DNA of 64,000 bases from Secundilactobacillus silagei JCM 19001 (GCF_002217945.1 NZ_BCMG01000006.1:62001-126000); one strand, 5' to 3'. Positions 17,710 through 26,691 are shown, numbered from the stretch's first letter. Notes: a model not told the origin generated them from the sequence alone. Translations and numbers: made by a program.

Positions 17710-17731
17710 AGAGTTCCATCTATTTTATTTT

Positions 17732-18790
17732 TCAGTAATGGACAACGTTAGTGCTTCGATGAAGTCGCGCAATCACCCGTTGACCTTCCGCTGATTTAAA
17801 AAAGTCCAGCGTCGTCTGCGGCACCCACCTCTGAACATCGTCTAGTCGATCTTCCTTTAAAGCTAACCGGATTTGAGAAGCGCTCACCGCTGCGCCATCA
17901 ACCTTAAGTCGCGGGACCACCATACAAGTCACGCCACGTTCTTGAAGTTCTCGAACCATAATGTCGTTATAAATACTCGTCACCTGACTAAAGGGCTCGC
18001 TGCCAACATACCGGTGGGTGATTCCCAAATAGTTAGCAATTTCCACAAAAATATCAATGTCGAGCTGAGCCTGCGTTTTAATCACCGTCTCTGAATCCTT
18101 TAAAAAATAACTGGGAAACGTGGCACTGCTGATGATATAGGAACCCGATTCGTGGTAAATAACGTTGTTTAAATGCCGAGTTCCCGCTAAAATCAGCCGT
18201 TTTCGATCTTCAAACGGAATCAAACTGCTATCATCACTGACCATAAAGAGGTGGACGATATCGTTTTCGGCAGCAGCCTTTTCAATCAAATACTGGTGCC
18301 CTAACGAAAATGGGTTCGCGTTCATGACAACACTTGCCACTTTCTGGCTTTTTTTTAGCTTCAAATGATCATCACTATCAAGCTGGGCCAAATAGTCAGT
18401 AAAGCCGCTTGGCCGATTTTCCAAGAATACTAATTGATCTTGCACCCGGGCAATTTCATAAAAGCCTAACGTTTTAAAGAACTTGAAAGCACTGACTTTG
18501 GTATAGACAAATAGGTGCCAGTTGTCTCTCTCCTGTTCAATATCAACCAGGTGACTAATCATTAAATTCATCAGCCCTTCCCCTTGATACTCATGATTAA
18601 CTGCCAGACAGCGCAGTGTATTTTTGAAACAGCTACCGGTTGCCACCAATTCATCACGTGCATTAAAAACGCCACACGTATAATCAAGATTCTTATCCCG
18701 TTTAATCCCTTCATTATTCAGGAGTTCGTCAACTAGCTTCATTGTGCGTTTATCACTTGTGTAGATTTTTTCTACAGTGTAGTCAGCCAT
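17732..18790 (-). CDS. citC: [Citrate (pro-3S)-lyase] ligase
   Basis: A 352-residue CitC. It acetylates the thiol of the citrate lyase prosthetic group using acetate and ATP, turning the enzyme on. The N-terminal third is GNAT-like (AVNHEYQGEGLMNLM) and the C-terminal part is a nucleotidyl-transferase fold with NPFSLGHQYLI as the (T/H)xGH motif. AGGAGG seven bases before the ATG lies inside the end of the LysR gene; the two overlap by 19 bp and should be co-transcribed. A terminator then separates it from citDEF. Confidence 0.95.
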   Translation of the reverse strand: MADYTVEKIYTSDKRTMKLVDELLNNEGIKRDKNLDYTCGVFNARDELVATGSCFKNTLRCLAVNHEYQGEGLMNLMISHLVDIEQERDNWHLFVYTKVSAFKFFKTLGFYEIARVQDQLVFLENRPSGFTDYLAQLDSDDHLKLKKSQKVASVVMNANPFSLGHQYLIEKAAAENDIVHLFMVSDDSSLIPFEDRKRLILAGTRHLNNVIYHESGSYIISSATFPSYFLKDSETVIKTQAQLDIDIFVEIANYLGITHRYVGSEPFSQVTSIYNDIMVRELQERGVTCMVVPRLKVDGAAVSASQIRLALKEDRLDDVQRWVPQTTLDFFKSAEGQRVIARLHRSTNVVHY

Positions 18791-19659
18791 TCGGGAACCT
18801 CCTTATGATTTTCTTGAACAACAAATTGGACAAAGGTCCGAATTTGAGGCAGGGTCACCACCGTTTCTGGAAACATGAGGTACGTTGGTCGTTCAAAGAC
18901 TTGGCCATTTTTAAATTTCAAGGGTTCCTTGATCCCCTTAAAATCATCCAGGCATATTTCGGGCACCACTGCCCAACCACTGCTGTTTTCAACCATTTTG
19001 ACACAGGTTGTAATGTTATCGACGTAGGATTCATTATTGGCTTTTTCAACGTGATTTTCGCGCATCCACTTACTAATATCGCGATCAAACGCTAGATCCG
19101 TCTTTCGCCCAATATAAGGAATTTCATTGAAAGATTTATTCTTACTCTGCAGCCCCTTGATCGCACAAACAGGCTCGGTTGCTAATAATATTTTGCGACC
19201 GTGCCAAGGAAAATCACCCCGAAGAATGCCTAAATCAACATCGCCCTTAACTAGGTCCCGATAAAGGTCGCGGCTATCGCCCGTCACGATGTGCATTTGA
19301 ACCTGTGAATACTTATCATGATATTTTGATAAGGTATCGGCCAATCTAAAGGTTGCGTAGTTTAACGAAATCCCCGCCTTTAAATGGCCTGTCAGGATGT
19401 GCTTTGACAAGGCAATTTTTTCACGCATTCTTTGTAGCTGTTCCGTAACTGTCTCAGCCGTCTTCAGGACTTCTTCACCAGATGGCGTAAATAAAATGCC
19501 CGTCCGTGTCCGAACCAGTAATTGGACACCTAATTCTTTTTCAATCGTAGCAATTCGCTTAGATAAGGAAGACTGAGAGATATACAATTTTTCAGCCGCA
19601 TGAGTAATGTTTTTCGTCTTATCCAGCATAATTAACAGCTCAAAATCTTTTTCTTCCAA
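18772..19659 (-). CDS. LysR-family regulator of the cit locus
   Basis: A 295-residue LysR-type protein: N-terminal helix-turn-helix (KNITHAAEKLYISQSSLSKRIATIE split across residues 14-38) and a periplasmic-binding-like effector domain. It overlaps citC and precedes citDEF, so it probably activates citrate lyase genes in response to citrate or a related acid. Other lactic bacteria often use SorC/DeoR-type (CitI) or GntR-type (CitO) regulators for this job, so a LysR here is a variant. The name citR is not given because homology was not tested. Confidence 0.88.
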   Translation of the reverse strand: MEEKDFELLIMLDKTKNITHAAEKLYISQSSLSKRIATIEKELGVQLLVRTRTGILFTPSGEEVLKTAETVTEQLQRMREKIALSKHILTGHLKAGISLNYATFRLADTLSKYHDKYSQVQMHIVTGDSRDLYRDLVKGDVDLGILRGDFPWHGRKILLATEPVCAIKGLQSKNKSFNEIPYIGRKTDLAFDRDISKWMRENHVEKANNESYVDNITTCVKMVENSSGWAVVPEICLDDFKGIKEPLKFKNGQVFERPTYLMFPETVVTLPQIRTFVQFVVQENHKEVPEWLTTL

Positions 19660-20100
19660 TAGCGGCGCCTCCCCATTTATTTAAGTCCTTTTTTAACAAG
19701 AATAGCATAACTAACTGGCATTGTTTCACAAATTATCCATTCTGTTTATGCATAGCTAAGATTGAAAAATTGGAATTTCATTAACCGTATAAAAATAGTG
19801 TGATGATTGCTCATCAACACTAAACAGCAAAAAATAAAAAATTTTAAACCACATTATTTCAGCAGGTAACTTACCAATTTTATGTATAAGCATTGAGCTA
19901 ACTGTTAAAAGTGAACGCTACTCTCCTTGTTCCATCAATTCTTCAGTCACACTGTAATCTGCCCATTATTCAATGTCTTTAAAACTAACTTCTATTCTCT
20001 GACGAATTGACAGATGAAATAATAGAAACGGCTTCACTGCAATATTGCATTGCAACGAAGCCGTTTTTATGTGGTATATACAATCACTTATTTAAAGAAC
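19660..20100. other. Intergenic region with LysR leader and terminator-like hairpin
   Basis: The part next to the LysR gene holds AAATTGGAATT (19767-19777), shared with the citDEF leader, within TGAAA...TTTCA. The middle (about 19800-20000) is AT-rich with no reading frame or structure I recognise. A hairpin (AAACGGCTTC...GAAGCCGTTT, 20027-20068, inner TGCAAT/ATTGCA) sits 30 bp after the TetR stop and probably ends that gene. Confidence 0.55.
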
Positions 20101-20637
20101 TTAACGCGCCGATAAGAAATCAGCGACTAGTCGTCCCATTTGTTCCGGAGTTTCTTTGACACCCGTTTGCAGCCACTGTTTTGACATATTGACAACTGCT
20201 CCAGCAAGAAAATCTACCCAATAACTGCGATTAATACTTGCTCGACCCGCTAATTCGATATACCCATGACTGTATAGATATTCTTGAACGGTCCCAAATG
20301 AATTCAACAGCACATCTTGTTTACCGACTTTGAACAATATCAGATTCAACTTACTCTCCCGAATAATCATCTGAAAATACCGCGTCATCATGACGCTTGT
20401 TTGACTGGATGAAACCGGTGGTAAAGATCTTAAATAATCAACATTACGCATCAAAATTGCTTGACTAAGAACATCATCAAAGGTCGTGAAATGCTTGTAG
20501 TAATAGGCACGTGAGACCCCTGCTTGCTGACAAAGTTCAGTGATTGAAATGGTATCTTCTGGTTTCGTGTTTAATAGGTCTAAAAGCGCTTGGCTGGTTG
20601 CTAACAGCGCTTTTCGTTTACGTTCTGCAGGTGACAT
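20101..20637 (-). CDS. TetR-family repressor of the DHA2 exporter
   Basis: A 178-residue TetR-type regulator. The helix-turn-helix spans about residues 24-50 (ISITELCQQAGVSRAYYYKHF). It is divergent from a 14-segment drug exporter, the classic repressor/pump layout. Two starts are possible: this ATG, or a TTG three codons upstream nearer to GGGGG; neither spacing is ideal. The hairpin at 20027-20068 closes the gene. Confidence 0.88.
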   Translation of the reverse strand: MSPAERKRKALLATSQALLDLLNTKPEDTISITELCQQAGVSRAYYYKHFTTFDDVLSQAILMRNVDYLRSLPPVSSSQTSVMMTRYFQMIIRESKLNLILFKVGKQDVLLNSFGTVQEYLYSHGYIELAGRASINRSYWVDFLAGAVVNMSKQWLQTGVKETPEQMGRLVADFLSAR

Positions 20638-20659
20638 GGTTGACAATAACCCCCAATTT

Positions 20660-20741
20660 GTCTACGAAAGATTTAGTCTCATTTTAGTCGATGTTATGCT
20701 TCCAAAGCAACCTTTTTTGAAGTACAGGAGGTAATTGATTA
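20660..20741 (+). promoter_or_regulatory. TetR/DHA2 divergent control region
   Basis: The gap holds a direct repeat TTTAGTC-tcat-TTTAGTC (20670-20687, 11-bp period). A plausible plus promoter is TTAGTC with TATGCT (20694-20699), 16 bp apart, so the repeat covers the -35/spacer. AGGAGG at 20726-20731 is the exporter ribosome site. Confidence 0.5.
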
Positions 20742-22439
20742 ATGAAAAAACGTTGGCTAGTCGTCTGGACAATGGCGATTGGCATTTTCTTATGTATGTT
20801 AGATACAACTATTATGAATATTGCGTTACCCGCAATTCAATCTGGTCTTCACGTCAGCTTGAATTCATTGACTTGGGCACTGAACATTTACACCATTTTA
20901 TTTGCAGTTTTGACCATTCCACTAGGTCAAATTGCTGATCAATTTGGTCGTAACCGCGTTTACTTGATTGGTTTAGCCCTCTTCGTGACTGGCTCGATAA
21001 TTTCAGCAGGTGCACCAGTAGTCTGGGCATTGGTCATTGGTCGAGCCGTTCAATCACTTGGTGCTGCCGTTGTCTTTCCATCTAGTATGACCATTGGATT
21101 AGGCGCTACTGAATTAAAAGACCGTTCAGTGACGTTAACCATTCTTGGAATGACACAAGGTCTGGCTGCCACATTAGGCCCCTCAGTTGGTGGTGTTTTA
21201 ACCACTTTTCTGGGCTGGCGCTGGGTATTTTGGATCAACGTCCCGTTAGGATTAATCGCGGTGGGGCTTTGTATATGGCTACTACCAATGACTGCACCGA
21301 AACACGAAACCAAACAAAATGTTGATATGCTAGGTATGTTCATTGCGATGATCATGTTGTTTAGCTTGACGCTTGGGTTGATTTACGGTCGTTCAATTGG
21401 CTGGAAAAATCCCAAAATTTGGCTATTATTTGTTGTGTTTGCCATTAGCATGCTGATCTTTGTTTTCGTTGAACGGCGAGCATCCCATCCGATGGTGCCT
21501 TTAGAGCTATTTAGCAGTCGTCAGTTTAGTGGCGCAACCTTAGCTTCAATCATTGCTCAAATGCTGATTGTGGGCGTCAGTGTGATTTTACCGACATTCC
21601 TGACTAACGTTCAAGACCACACGGAACTAGTAGCAGCGCTTTTAATTACACCAATGTCTGTGATGACCTTCTTAATGGCCCCAATTAGTGGCAGATTACT
21701 GGGCCGGCTGGGACCAAGAATGATGGTCTTTACTGGCATGGGGACACTGGCGGCAGGTTATGCGGTATTGTCGGTAATGGATCCTAATCAATACTGGCAG
21801 TTAATTATCGGTTGCAGCATTGTGGGTGCTGGATTCGGCATTATTGCTGGTCCCATCATGATTTTGGGTGCATCGAACTTTACTGGCGAAATGCTGACCG
21901 CTTCTCAGAGTGTCCTGGGGGTCATTAAGCAGGTTGGTACATTATTGGCCGTGGCCATTTTTGTGTCGGCATTAACAGCCAATATCCAATCCGCCAAAAA
22001 ACAAGCGGTAAAAGATACCATAAGCTATAGCAAGACCTTGAAACTGCCAACTAGTGTTCGAGCTCATTTCGTTGATCAGGCAACCCAAACGATTCAGGAA
22101 GGTGGTGACTCAGGTAAAACTGCCATGGTCAATGGTACGCAAAGCGCTAAACAGATTGATATGATAGTTAAAACTGAATCGACGAAAGCCATTCAAAAAG
22201 CTGGTGGGTCACAGTTACCAGCCAGCGCACAAATTAAAATCAGACAAAAAGTTCGTCAACGTGTACTGCAACGAACGCAACAAATTCAGCATACGATGAT
22301 TATCGCCTCACATCATATCAAAGGACACACTAAGAATCTAATTTCAAAATCATTTTTCCAAGCTTATTTGGCAGCATTGCCGATAGCCATTTTATCAATT
22401 AGCATCAGTCTTTGTTTTAAACGCAAACGGCAGATATAA
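20742..22439 (+). CDS. DHA2-family MFS drug exporter (EmrB/QacA type)
   Basis: A 565-residue protein with about 14 membrane segments. It shows the DHA2 motifs LDTTIMNIALPAI in segment 1 (motif D1), GQIADQFGRNRVYLIG (motif A) and GPSVGGVL (motif C). A long polar loop (about residues 420-525), rich in Gln/Lys, lies before the last segment, as in many QacA-like proteins of lactobacilli. It would export lipophilic cations or other toxic compounds by proton antiport. The divergent TetR gene is its likely repressor. The ATG has AGGAGG upstream. Confidence 0.93.
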   Translation: MKKRWLVVWTMAIGIFLCMLDTTIMNIALPAIQSGLHVSLNSLTWALNIYTILFAVLTIPLGQIADQFGRNRVYLIGLALFVTGSIISAGAPVVWALVIGRAVQSLGAAVVFPSSMTIGLGATELKDRSVTLTILGMTQGLAATLGPSVGGVLTTFLGWRWVFWINVPLGLIAVGLCIWLLPMTAPKHETKQNVDMLGMFIAMIMLFSLTLGLIYGRSIGWKNPKIWLLFVVFAISMLIFVFVERRASHPMVPLELFSSRQFSGATLASIIAQMLIVGVSVILPTFLTNVQDHTELVAALLITPMSVMTFLMAPISGRLLGRLGPRMMVFTGMGTLAAGYAVLSVMDPNQYWQLIIGCSIVGAGFGIIAGPIMILGASNFTGEMLTASQSVLGVIKQVGTLLAVAIFVSALTANIQSAKKQAVKDTISYSKTLKLPTSVRAHFVDQATQTIQEGGDSGKTAMVNGTQSAKQIDMIVKTESTKAIQKAGGSQLPASAQIKIRQKVRQRVLQRTQQIQHTMIIASHHIKGHTKNLISKSFFQAYLAALPIAILSISISLCFKRKRQI

Positions 22440-22460
22440 CTTCAAAAGTTAATTATCTGC
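22430..22460 (+). terminator. Hairpin over the DHA2 stop codon
   Basis: GCAGATA-TAACTT / AAGTTA-TATCTGC pair across the stop codon. The T run is poor, so this may be a weak terminator or allow read-through into the next gene. Confidence 0.4.
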
Positions 22461-22515
22461 TTGATTATCGATAATGGTATATTGAATATAACGAAGAATA
22501 AAAGGAAGTCTTTTT

Positions 22516-22923
22516 TTGAACTCAAACTTAAAATTTCACCACATTGGCCGCCCCGTACCACTAACACAAATTAAAAATAATCCGGCAACTAAATATAGCC
22601 CGCTTTGGGATATGTATTCGCTAGACGAAGCTAATCTCCTCACGATTCCGGTAGAACTGCACGCTTTCGGGCCAAAATGTACTTTGGATTCTCGGATTCA
22701 GACTGAACCACACGTGGCCTTCACCACAGATGATATTGAATCCGCATTGAAAAAAGAAACCATCATCATGCCACTTTACCAGCCTTTCGCTGGTTATCAA
22801 TGTGCCATGATACTAGTCAATGGGCAACCAATCGAATTGATTGAAGCGACCCTCAGTGAATCCGAAATTTGGGGCGATGGTATCTTTAAAGATAGTATTC
22901 TCTACCCCGACCACAAGGCTTAA
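22516..22923 (+). CDS. VOC/glyoxalase-like protein, 135 aa
   Basis: A small soluble protein beginning KFHHIGRPV, followed by VELHAFGPK, EPHVAFTTDDI and GQPIELIEA. The spaced His and Glu and the beta-strand pattern resemble the vicinal oxygen chelate fold of glyoxalase/bleomycin-resistance proteins, in a short single-module form. The reaction is unknown. The start is TTG, with AAAGGAAG seven bases upstream; no ATG fits. It follows the drug exporter by 76 bp and may be weakly co-transcribed. Confidence 0.65.
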   Translation: MNSNLKFHHIGRPVPLTQIKNNPATKYSPLWDMYSLDEANLLTIPVELHAFGPKCTLDSRIQTEPHVAFTTDDIESALKKETIIMPLYQPFAGYQCAMILVNGQPIELIEATLSESEIWGDGIFKDSILYPDHKA

Positions 22924-23073
22924 ATATCAACAAACCGGGATCAAAAACTCCTAAAACACCAATACTAGGTTCTAAATTAACCGAATTTTTCGGCAATTAA
23001 TTTTCTTTAATATGAAATTTTTTACGGCGGATTGATCCTTTAACACCGAATATATCAAGCAAAACGCCCTTGT

Positions 23074-23095
23074 TAGTCTAATGCCATGTTATAAT
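23074..23095 (+). promoter_or_regulatory. Promoter of the Old Yellow Enzyme gene
   Basis: TATAAT (23090-23095) with an extended TGT before it; the -35 is weak (CCTTGT region). The leader would be about 95 nt. Confidence 0.5.
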
Positions 23096-23196
23096 AATCA
23101 CAAAGTCATCTTATTCAATATAAGAGCTTTGACGTTATAACCTTTGTCAGTCAAATGATCGATTACAAGCTTCACAACAGAACGGAGGGCTATTAA

Positions 23197-24384
23197 ATGT
23201 CATATTCATTTTTAAACACGTTCAAGTTTTTCAACAAGGATATTACGTTGAAAAATCGAGTTGTCATTCCCCCTTTAACCGAATGCATGGCGTTTCACGA
23301 TGGTCATGTTACGACAGATGAGCTGAACTACTACCGCAAACATACTGGCGGTGTTGGCCTTTACATCACTGCCGTTGCCAACGTCAATGACGAAGGTAAA
23401 GGCTTTGAAGGTCAGCTGAGCGCTGCTGATGACAAGTTCATTCCAGACCTGCACCAACTGGCTTCAGCCATTCAGCAAAATGGCACTAAAGCCGTGTTAC
23501 AAATTTTTAGTGCTGGTCGAATGAGCTCAACTGCGATACTAAGGGGCAAGCAACCCGTTAGTGCCAGCCCAATCGTGGCAGCTCGGGCAGGATCAGAACA
23601 GCCACGTGCATTATCCTCTGACGAAGTTAAGCAGACCATTGTTGACTTCGGTGAAGCCACTCGGCGGGCTATCCAGGCCGGTTTTGACGGCGTGGAAATT
23701 CACGGTGCCAATACCTATTTGATCCAACAGTTCTTCTCCCCTAATTCAAATCAACGCACCGACGAATGGGGCGGCACCTTTGAAAAACGGATGAAATTCC
23801 CGCTAGCAGTGATTAAAAAAGTTAATGAAACCGTTGATAAATACGCTGATCGGCCATTTATCGTGGGCTACCGAATTTCACCTGAAGAAATCGAAAAACC
23901 AGGGATCACCTTTGATGACACCTTGAAATTTATCGACGTTTTAAAGGATCAGCCTATCGACTACCTGCACGTCTCAATGAGTGACGTTTGGCGGAAGTCG
24001 TTAACGGATAAGTCCATCACAACGCCCTTAAACGAAACCATCAAGCAACATCTGCAAGGTAAGGTACCAATGATCGTTGTTGGCGATGTTCAAACCCCTG
24101 AAGATGCTGCCAAGGCAACGGACGCTGGTTTTGACCTGGTCGCTCTTGGCCGGGAAAATATTCGCGAACCGCAGTGGATTCAAAAAGTAGAACATCACGA
24201 TGAAGCTTCAATTCGTTACACGATTTCACTGGATGACCTAGATGAATTAGGTATCAAGCCACCATTCTTTGACATTATCCTGGCGCTGAGCGGTCCAGCT
24301 GGAATCCCCATTTCAACCCTTAAACAAACTGACCGCGAATCAGCTAATGAAGCCATTGATCATTTTCTCAGTGGCGGTAAATAG
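23197..24384 (+). CDS. NADH-dependent flavin oxidoreductase (Old Yellow Enzyme family)
   Basis: A 395-residue FMN-dependent TIM-barrel enzyme. It shows KNRVVIPPLTE at the N-terminus, the GFDGVEIHGANTYLIQQFFSPNSN block with the catalytic/substrate His-Asn pair (HGAN), and NQRTDEWGG, all hallmark OYE motifs; the C-terminal phosphate site includes DLVALGRENIREP. Such enzymes reduce activated C=C bonds. The C-terminal extension after residue 330 has no obvious Fe-S cysteines, so it is the single-domain form. CGGAGG precedes the ATG. A bidirectional terminator follows. Confidence 0.93.
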   Translation: MSYSFLNTFKFFNKDITLKNRVVIPPLTECMAFHDGHVTTDELNYYRKHTGGVGLYITAVANVNDEGKGFEGQLSAADDKFIPDLHQLASAIQQNGTKAVLQIFSAGRMSSTAILRGKQPVSASPIVAARAGSEQPRALSSDEVKQTIVDFGEATRRAIQAGFDGVEIHGANTYLIQQFFSPNSNQRTDEWGGTFEKRMKFPLAVIKKVNETVDKYADRPFIVGYRISPEEIEKPGITFDDTLKFIDVLKDQPIDYLHVSMSDVWRKSLTDKSITTPLNETIKQHLQGKVPMIVVGDVQTPEDAAKATDAGFDLVALGRENIREPQWIQKVEHHDEASIRYTISLDDLDELGIKPPFFDIILALSGPAGIPISTLKQTDRESANEAIDHFLSGGK

Positions 24385-24403
24385 TTCTTCATAAGTCCGA
24401 AGC

Positions 24404-24445
24404 AAAAATCGGCGCGAAATCCAATTGGACTTCGCGCCGATTTTT
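24404..24445. terminator. Bidirectional terminator
   Basis: AAAAATCGGCGCGAA and its complement form a long GC-rich stem with inner TCCA/TGGA pairing and A/T runs on both flanks. It separates the OYE gene from the convergent SDR. Confidence 0.9.
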
Positions 24446-24467
24446 ATGATTCTAAGTAAAACTTTAA

Positions 24468-25214
24468 TTACCAGGCAACTGTGCCGCCTTCTTGCGTAAA
24501 GGTCCCATTAGCGTCATTCTTGGGATCACTCGCCATTTCGATTCCACGACGAGCACCATCACTGACTGATTGGGCACCATGTTCTTCAAAGGACTTCTTG
24601 TCCACCAAATCAGTTGCAGTCATGCCGGGATCTACCGAGTTCACAGTGATACTGGTTTCTGCAAGTTCTTTGGCAAAGGATACCGTGATCCAGTTAACAG
24701 CGCTCTTAGAAGCGGAGTAACCAAATGAATTCAGGTGGTAGAATAATGAATCGGGGTTCATAGCAGCGGTTAATGAGCCCATTTCGCTGGAAACATTCAG
24801 GATCTTTCCAAATGGTGCTTTCTTCAATAATGGTAAAGCGGCTTGAATCATTGCGGTTGTCCCGAGAAAATTAGTATCGAAGACTTTTCGCAAAAACGCG
24901 AGCGAAGTTTCTGATGGCTTCTTTGGTGCCCCACCAGAAATACCGGCATTGTTAAACAGAATATTCAGGTAACCAAATTTCTTGTCAATCGTTGCCATAG
25001 CACTGTCAATCGTGCTTTGGTCCGTAATATCACAGTGAACTAGATCAACGGCGATTCCTTCAGCGCTTAAGGCTTCCTGGGTCTTTTTACCAGTTTCCAT
25101 ATCATAGGCACCGATAATAATGTGCTGACCCTTTTTGCCTAACTGTTCGGCATATTCACGGCCAAGCCCTTTTTCAGCGCCAGTAATTAAAGTAACAATT
25201 GTCTCTTTTGACAT
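24468..25214 (-). CDS. Short-chain dehydrogenase/reductase (SDR)
   Basis: A 248-residue classical SDR with TGAEKGLG (NAD(P) loop), NNAGISGG, SSEMGS (catalytic Ser) and YSASK. It shares the HLNSFGYSASKSAVN and VDPGMTATDL style with the SDR at 0.6-1.3 kb and the same C-terminal VAW, so the two look like paralogues under different regulators. CGGAGG precedes the ATG. It is divergent from a MarR gene with a perfect operator-like palindrome between them. Confidence 0.9.
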   Translation of the reverse strand: MSKETIVTLITGAEKGLGREYAEQLGKKGQHIIIGAYDMETGKKTQEALSAEGIAVDLVHCDITDQSTIDSAMATIDKKFGYLNILFNNAGISGGAPKKPSETSLAFLRKVFDTNFLGTTAMIQAALPLLKKAPFGKILNVSSEMGSLTAAMNPDSLFYHLNSFGYSASKSAVNWITVSFAKELAETSITVNSVDPGMTATDLVDKKSFEEHGAQSVSDGARRGIEMASDPKNDANGTFTQEGGTVAW

Positions 25215-25253
25215 CGTACATTCCTCCGACTTTTTAGTTTAGCTTCACAAATT

Positions 25254-25274
25254 GCATTTAGATAGGCTAAATGC
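25254..25274. promoter_or_regulatory. Palindromic operator between SDR and MarR
   Basis: GCATTTAG-ATAGG-CTAAATGC is a perfect 8+8 bp inverted repeat with a 5-bp centre in the 102-bp divergent gap. Flanking AGTTTA (25246-25251) and TAAACT (25280-25285) form a looser outer pair. It is the likely MarR site. Confidence 0.65.
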
Positions 25275-25316
25275 TACATTAAACTGTAACTACTAACATT
25301 CGAAAGAAGTGTTCCC

Positions 25317-25760
25317 ATGCAAGACTCTATCAATTATCCGGCGACTACCGCCCTTTGGCGAATGATCAGCGGCTACCGGTCATTAGTCACCAAACAGCTG
25401 CGTCACGTTGGCATCTATCCCGGCCAAGAAAACATTCTGGTCGAACTGCTGAACTATGGCGAACTTTCACAAAATGACCTTGTCAAACGCATCGTTGTGA
25501 ATCATTCGACGATTGCTAAATCGGTTTCGCGACTCGTTTCAGCTGGCTTGGCAACAACCACAAAATCAACCGCTGACGGCCGTATCACGTTAGTTTCTTT
25601 AACCAGCCATGGTCAGCTAGTGGCCAATCAGGTTAAACAGATCCTTGATCATGCGGAATTGACACTGTTAAAGGGCCTATCCAAAAGCGACCAGCAAACC
25701 TTCATTTCATTAGCCAGTCAAATCGGCAGTAATTTAGCAACTGAAACTGATGGTCAATAG
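25317..25760 (+). CDS. MarR-family regulator
   Basis: A 147-residue MarR-type protein. The winged helix lies at about residues 45-95 (LSQNDLVKRIVVNHSTIAKSV then the wing TKSTADGRI). It is divergent from an SDR gene with a palindrome in between, so it probably represses that gene and itself. GAAAGAAG precedes the ATG. The lone Cys pattern of OhrR-type sensors is absent, so the ligand is not predicted. Confidence 0.9.
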   Translation: MQDSINYPATTALWRMISGYRSLVTKQLRHVGIYPGQENILVELLNYGELSQNDLVKRIVVNHSTIAKSVSRLVSAGLATTTKSTADGRITLVSLTSHGQLVANQVKQILDHAELTLLKGLSKSDQQTFISLASQIGSNLATETDGQ

Positions 25761-25884
25761 ATTTAGCAGCATGGCTGCTTAAGCACTATCGCCCACTTGA
25801 TTCGCATCACGGAGCCAGTATCATGCTCATTCAATAACTTGCTGTGTCAAAAAAAGAGAAGCGCCCTGAAAGTTTTACAATTTT

Positions 25885-25976
25885 GCAACACTCTTTGTCT
25901 GTTGGTACTTACAATGTAGAGCTTATCACGAAAATATGTGGCTGGCAACACTTTTTATGTAGTTGGCAACACTTTT
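25885..25976 (+). repeat. GGCAACACTTTT repeats
   Basis: Three GCAACACT copies lie at 25885, 25945 and 25966. The last two sit in tandem near-identical 21-bp units (TGGCAACACTTTTTATGTAGT and TGGCAACACTTTTATATAGT), two helical turns apart. The stretch lies in the 257-bp gap between MarR and NiaR, which otherwise holds no gene. They could be protein-binding iterons or remains of an insertion-sequence end. Confidence 0.55.
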
Positions 25977-26017
25977 ATATAGTCTGATAGAAGAACGCAC
26001 CGGAACTCCTGAAATTA

Positions 26018-26545
26018 TTACTTATCTGATTCCTGATGATCTTCATACAGGTAACCGGCTGCACGCAAAGTTGCCTGAATTGCAGCCAGTTGCACCGGTG
26101 TATCGTAAGCGATCGTATGGGTATGCACACCATCCGTGAGTTCCGATAATAAGTGCGCACTTTGCTGTTTCAGTTTGGCCACAAACAGGTTCACGTCACC
26201 AATATCTCTGATCTGTAAAGTTGCTTTGAGCTGGCCGTACAGTGGGTGATCGACCACCACGTCTTCGATCACCCCGCCTGCTTCAACAATTCGTCGCATC
26301 TCATCAGCAGTGTCATTGGGAAAATGCCGGCAGACCAGAACCGCTTCATGAGCCGCTTTTTTCTGATATTCATAGCCGCGCAAGGTTGCCACGATTGCTT
26401 CTCCCCCTGCCCTTAATAGGGAAACATCACCGACAATCGTTTGCCGGCTCACGTGAAACCTGTGGGCCAATTCACTGGCGCTGATGGGCAACTGACTCGT
26501 TGATAAAACTGATTGAATCTGTGACCGTCTTTCCGTACTTGTCAA
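26018..26545 (-). CDS. niaR: NAD biosynthesis repressor NiaR
   Basis: A 175-residue protein with an N-terminal HTH (ISASELAHRFHVSRQTIVGD) and a C-terminal 3H domain carrying the three-histidine regions CRHFP, DHPLYGQL and DGVHTHTI. NiaR senses nicotinate and represses niacin uptake or salvage genes. The start is TTG with AAAGGAAG eight bases upstream; the ATG and GTG closer to it are out of frame. A NiaR-like operator overlaps this start codon, implying autoregulation, and a second one lies before pncB. Confidence 0.92.
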   Translation of the reverse strand: MTSTERRSQIQSVLSTSQLPISASELAHRFHVSRQTIVGDVSLLRAGGEAIVATLRGYEYQKKAAHEAVLVCRHFPNDTADEMRRIVEAGGVIEDVVVDHPLYGQLKATLQIRDIGDVNLFVAKLKQQSAHLLSELTDGVHTHTIAYDTPVQLAAIQATLRAAGYLYEDHQESDK

Positions 26546-26551
26546 GACACC
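26541..26551 (-). promoter_or_regulatory. NiaR operator over the niaR start
   Basis: GTCAAGACACC matches eleven of the fourteen bases of the pncB operator palindrome and covers the niaR start codon. Confidence 0.65.
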
Positions 26552-26691
26552 ATCTTCCTTTACAAAAATTACGATATACGCTTGTCGTTCCTCTATTATT
26601 TTACCAAACTAGGCGATTAATGGGAACGTCGATTTAAATTAGATTAAACCTTTTCGCTCAGGTATGCTAAGATATAGGCAATATTTCATGG

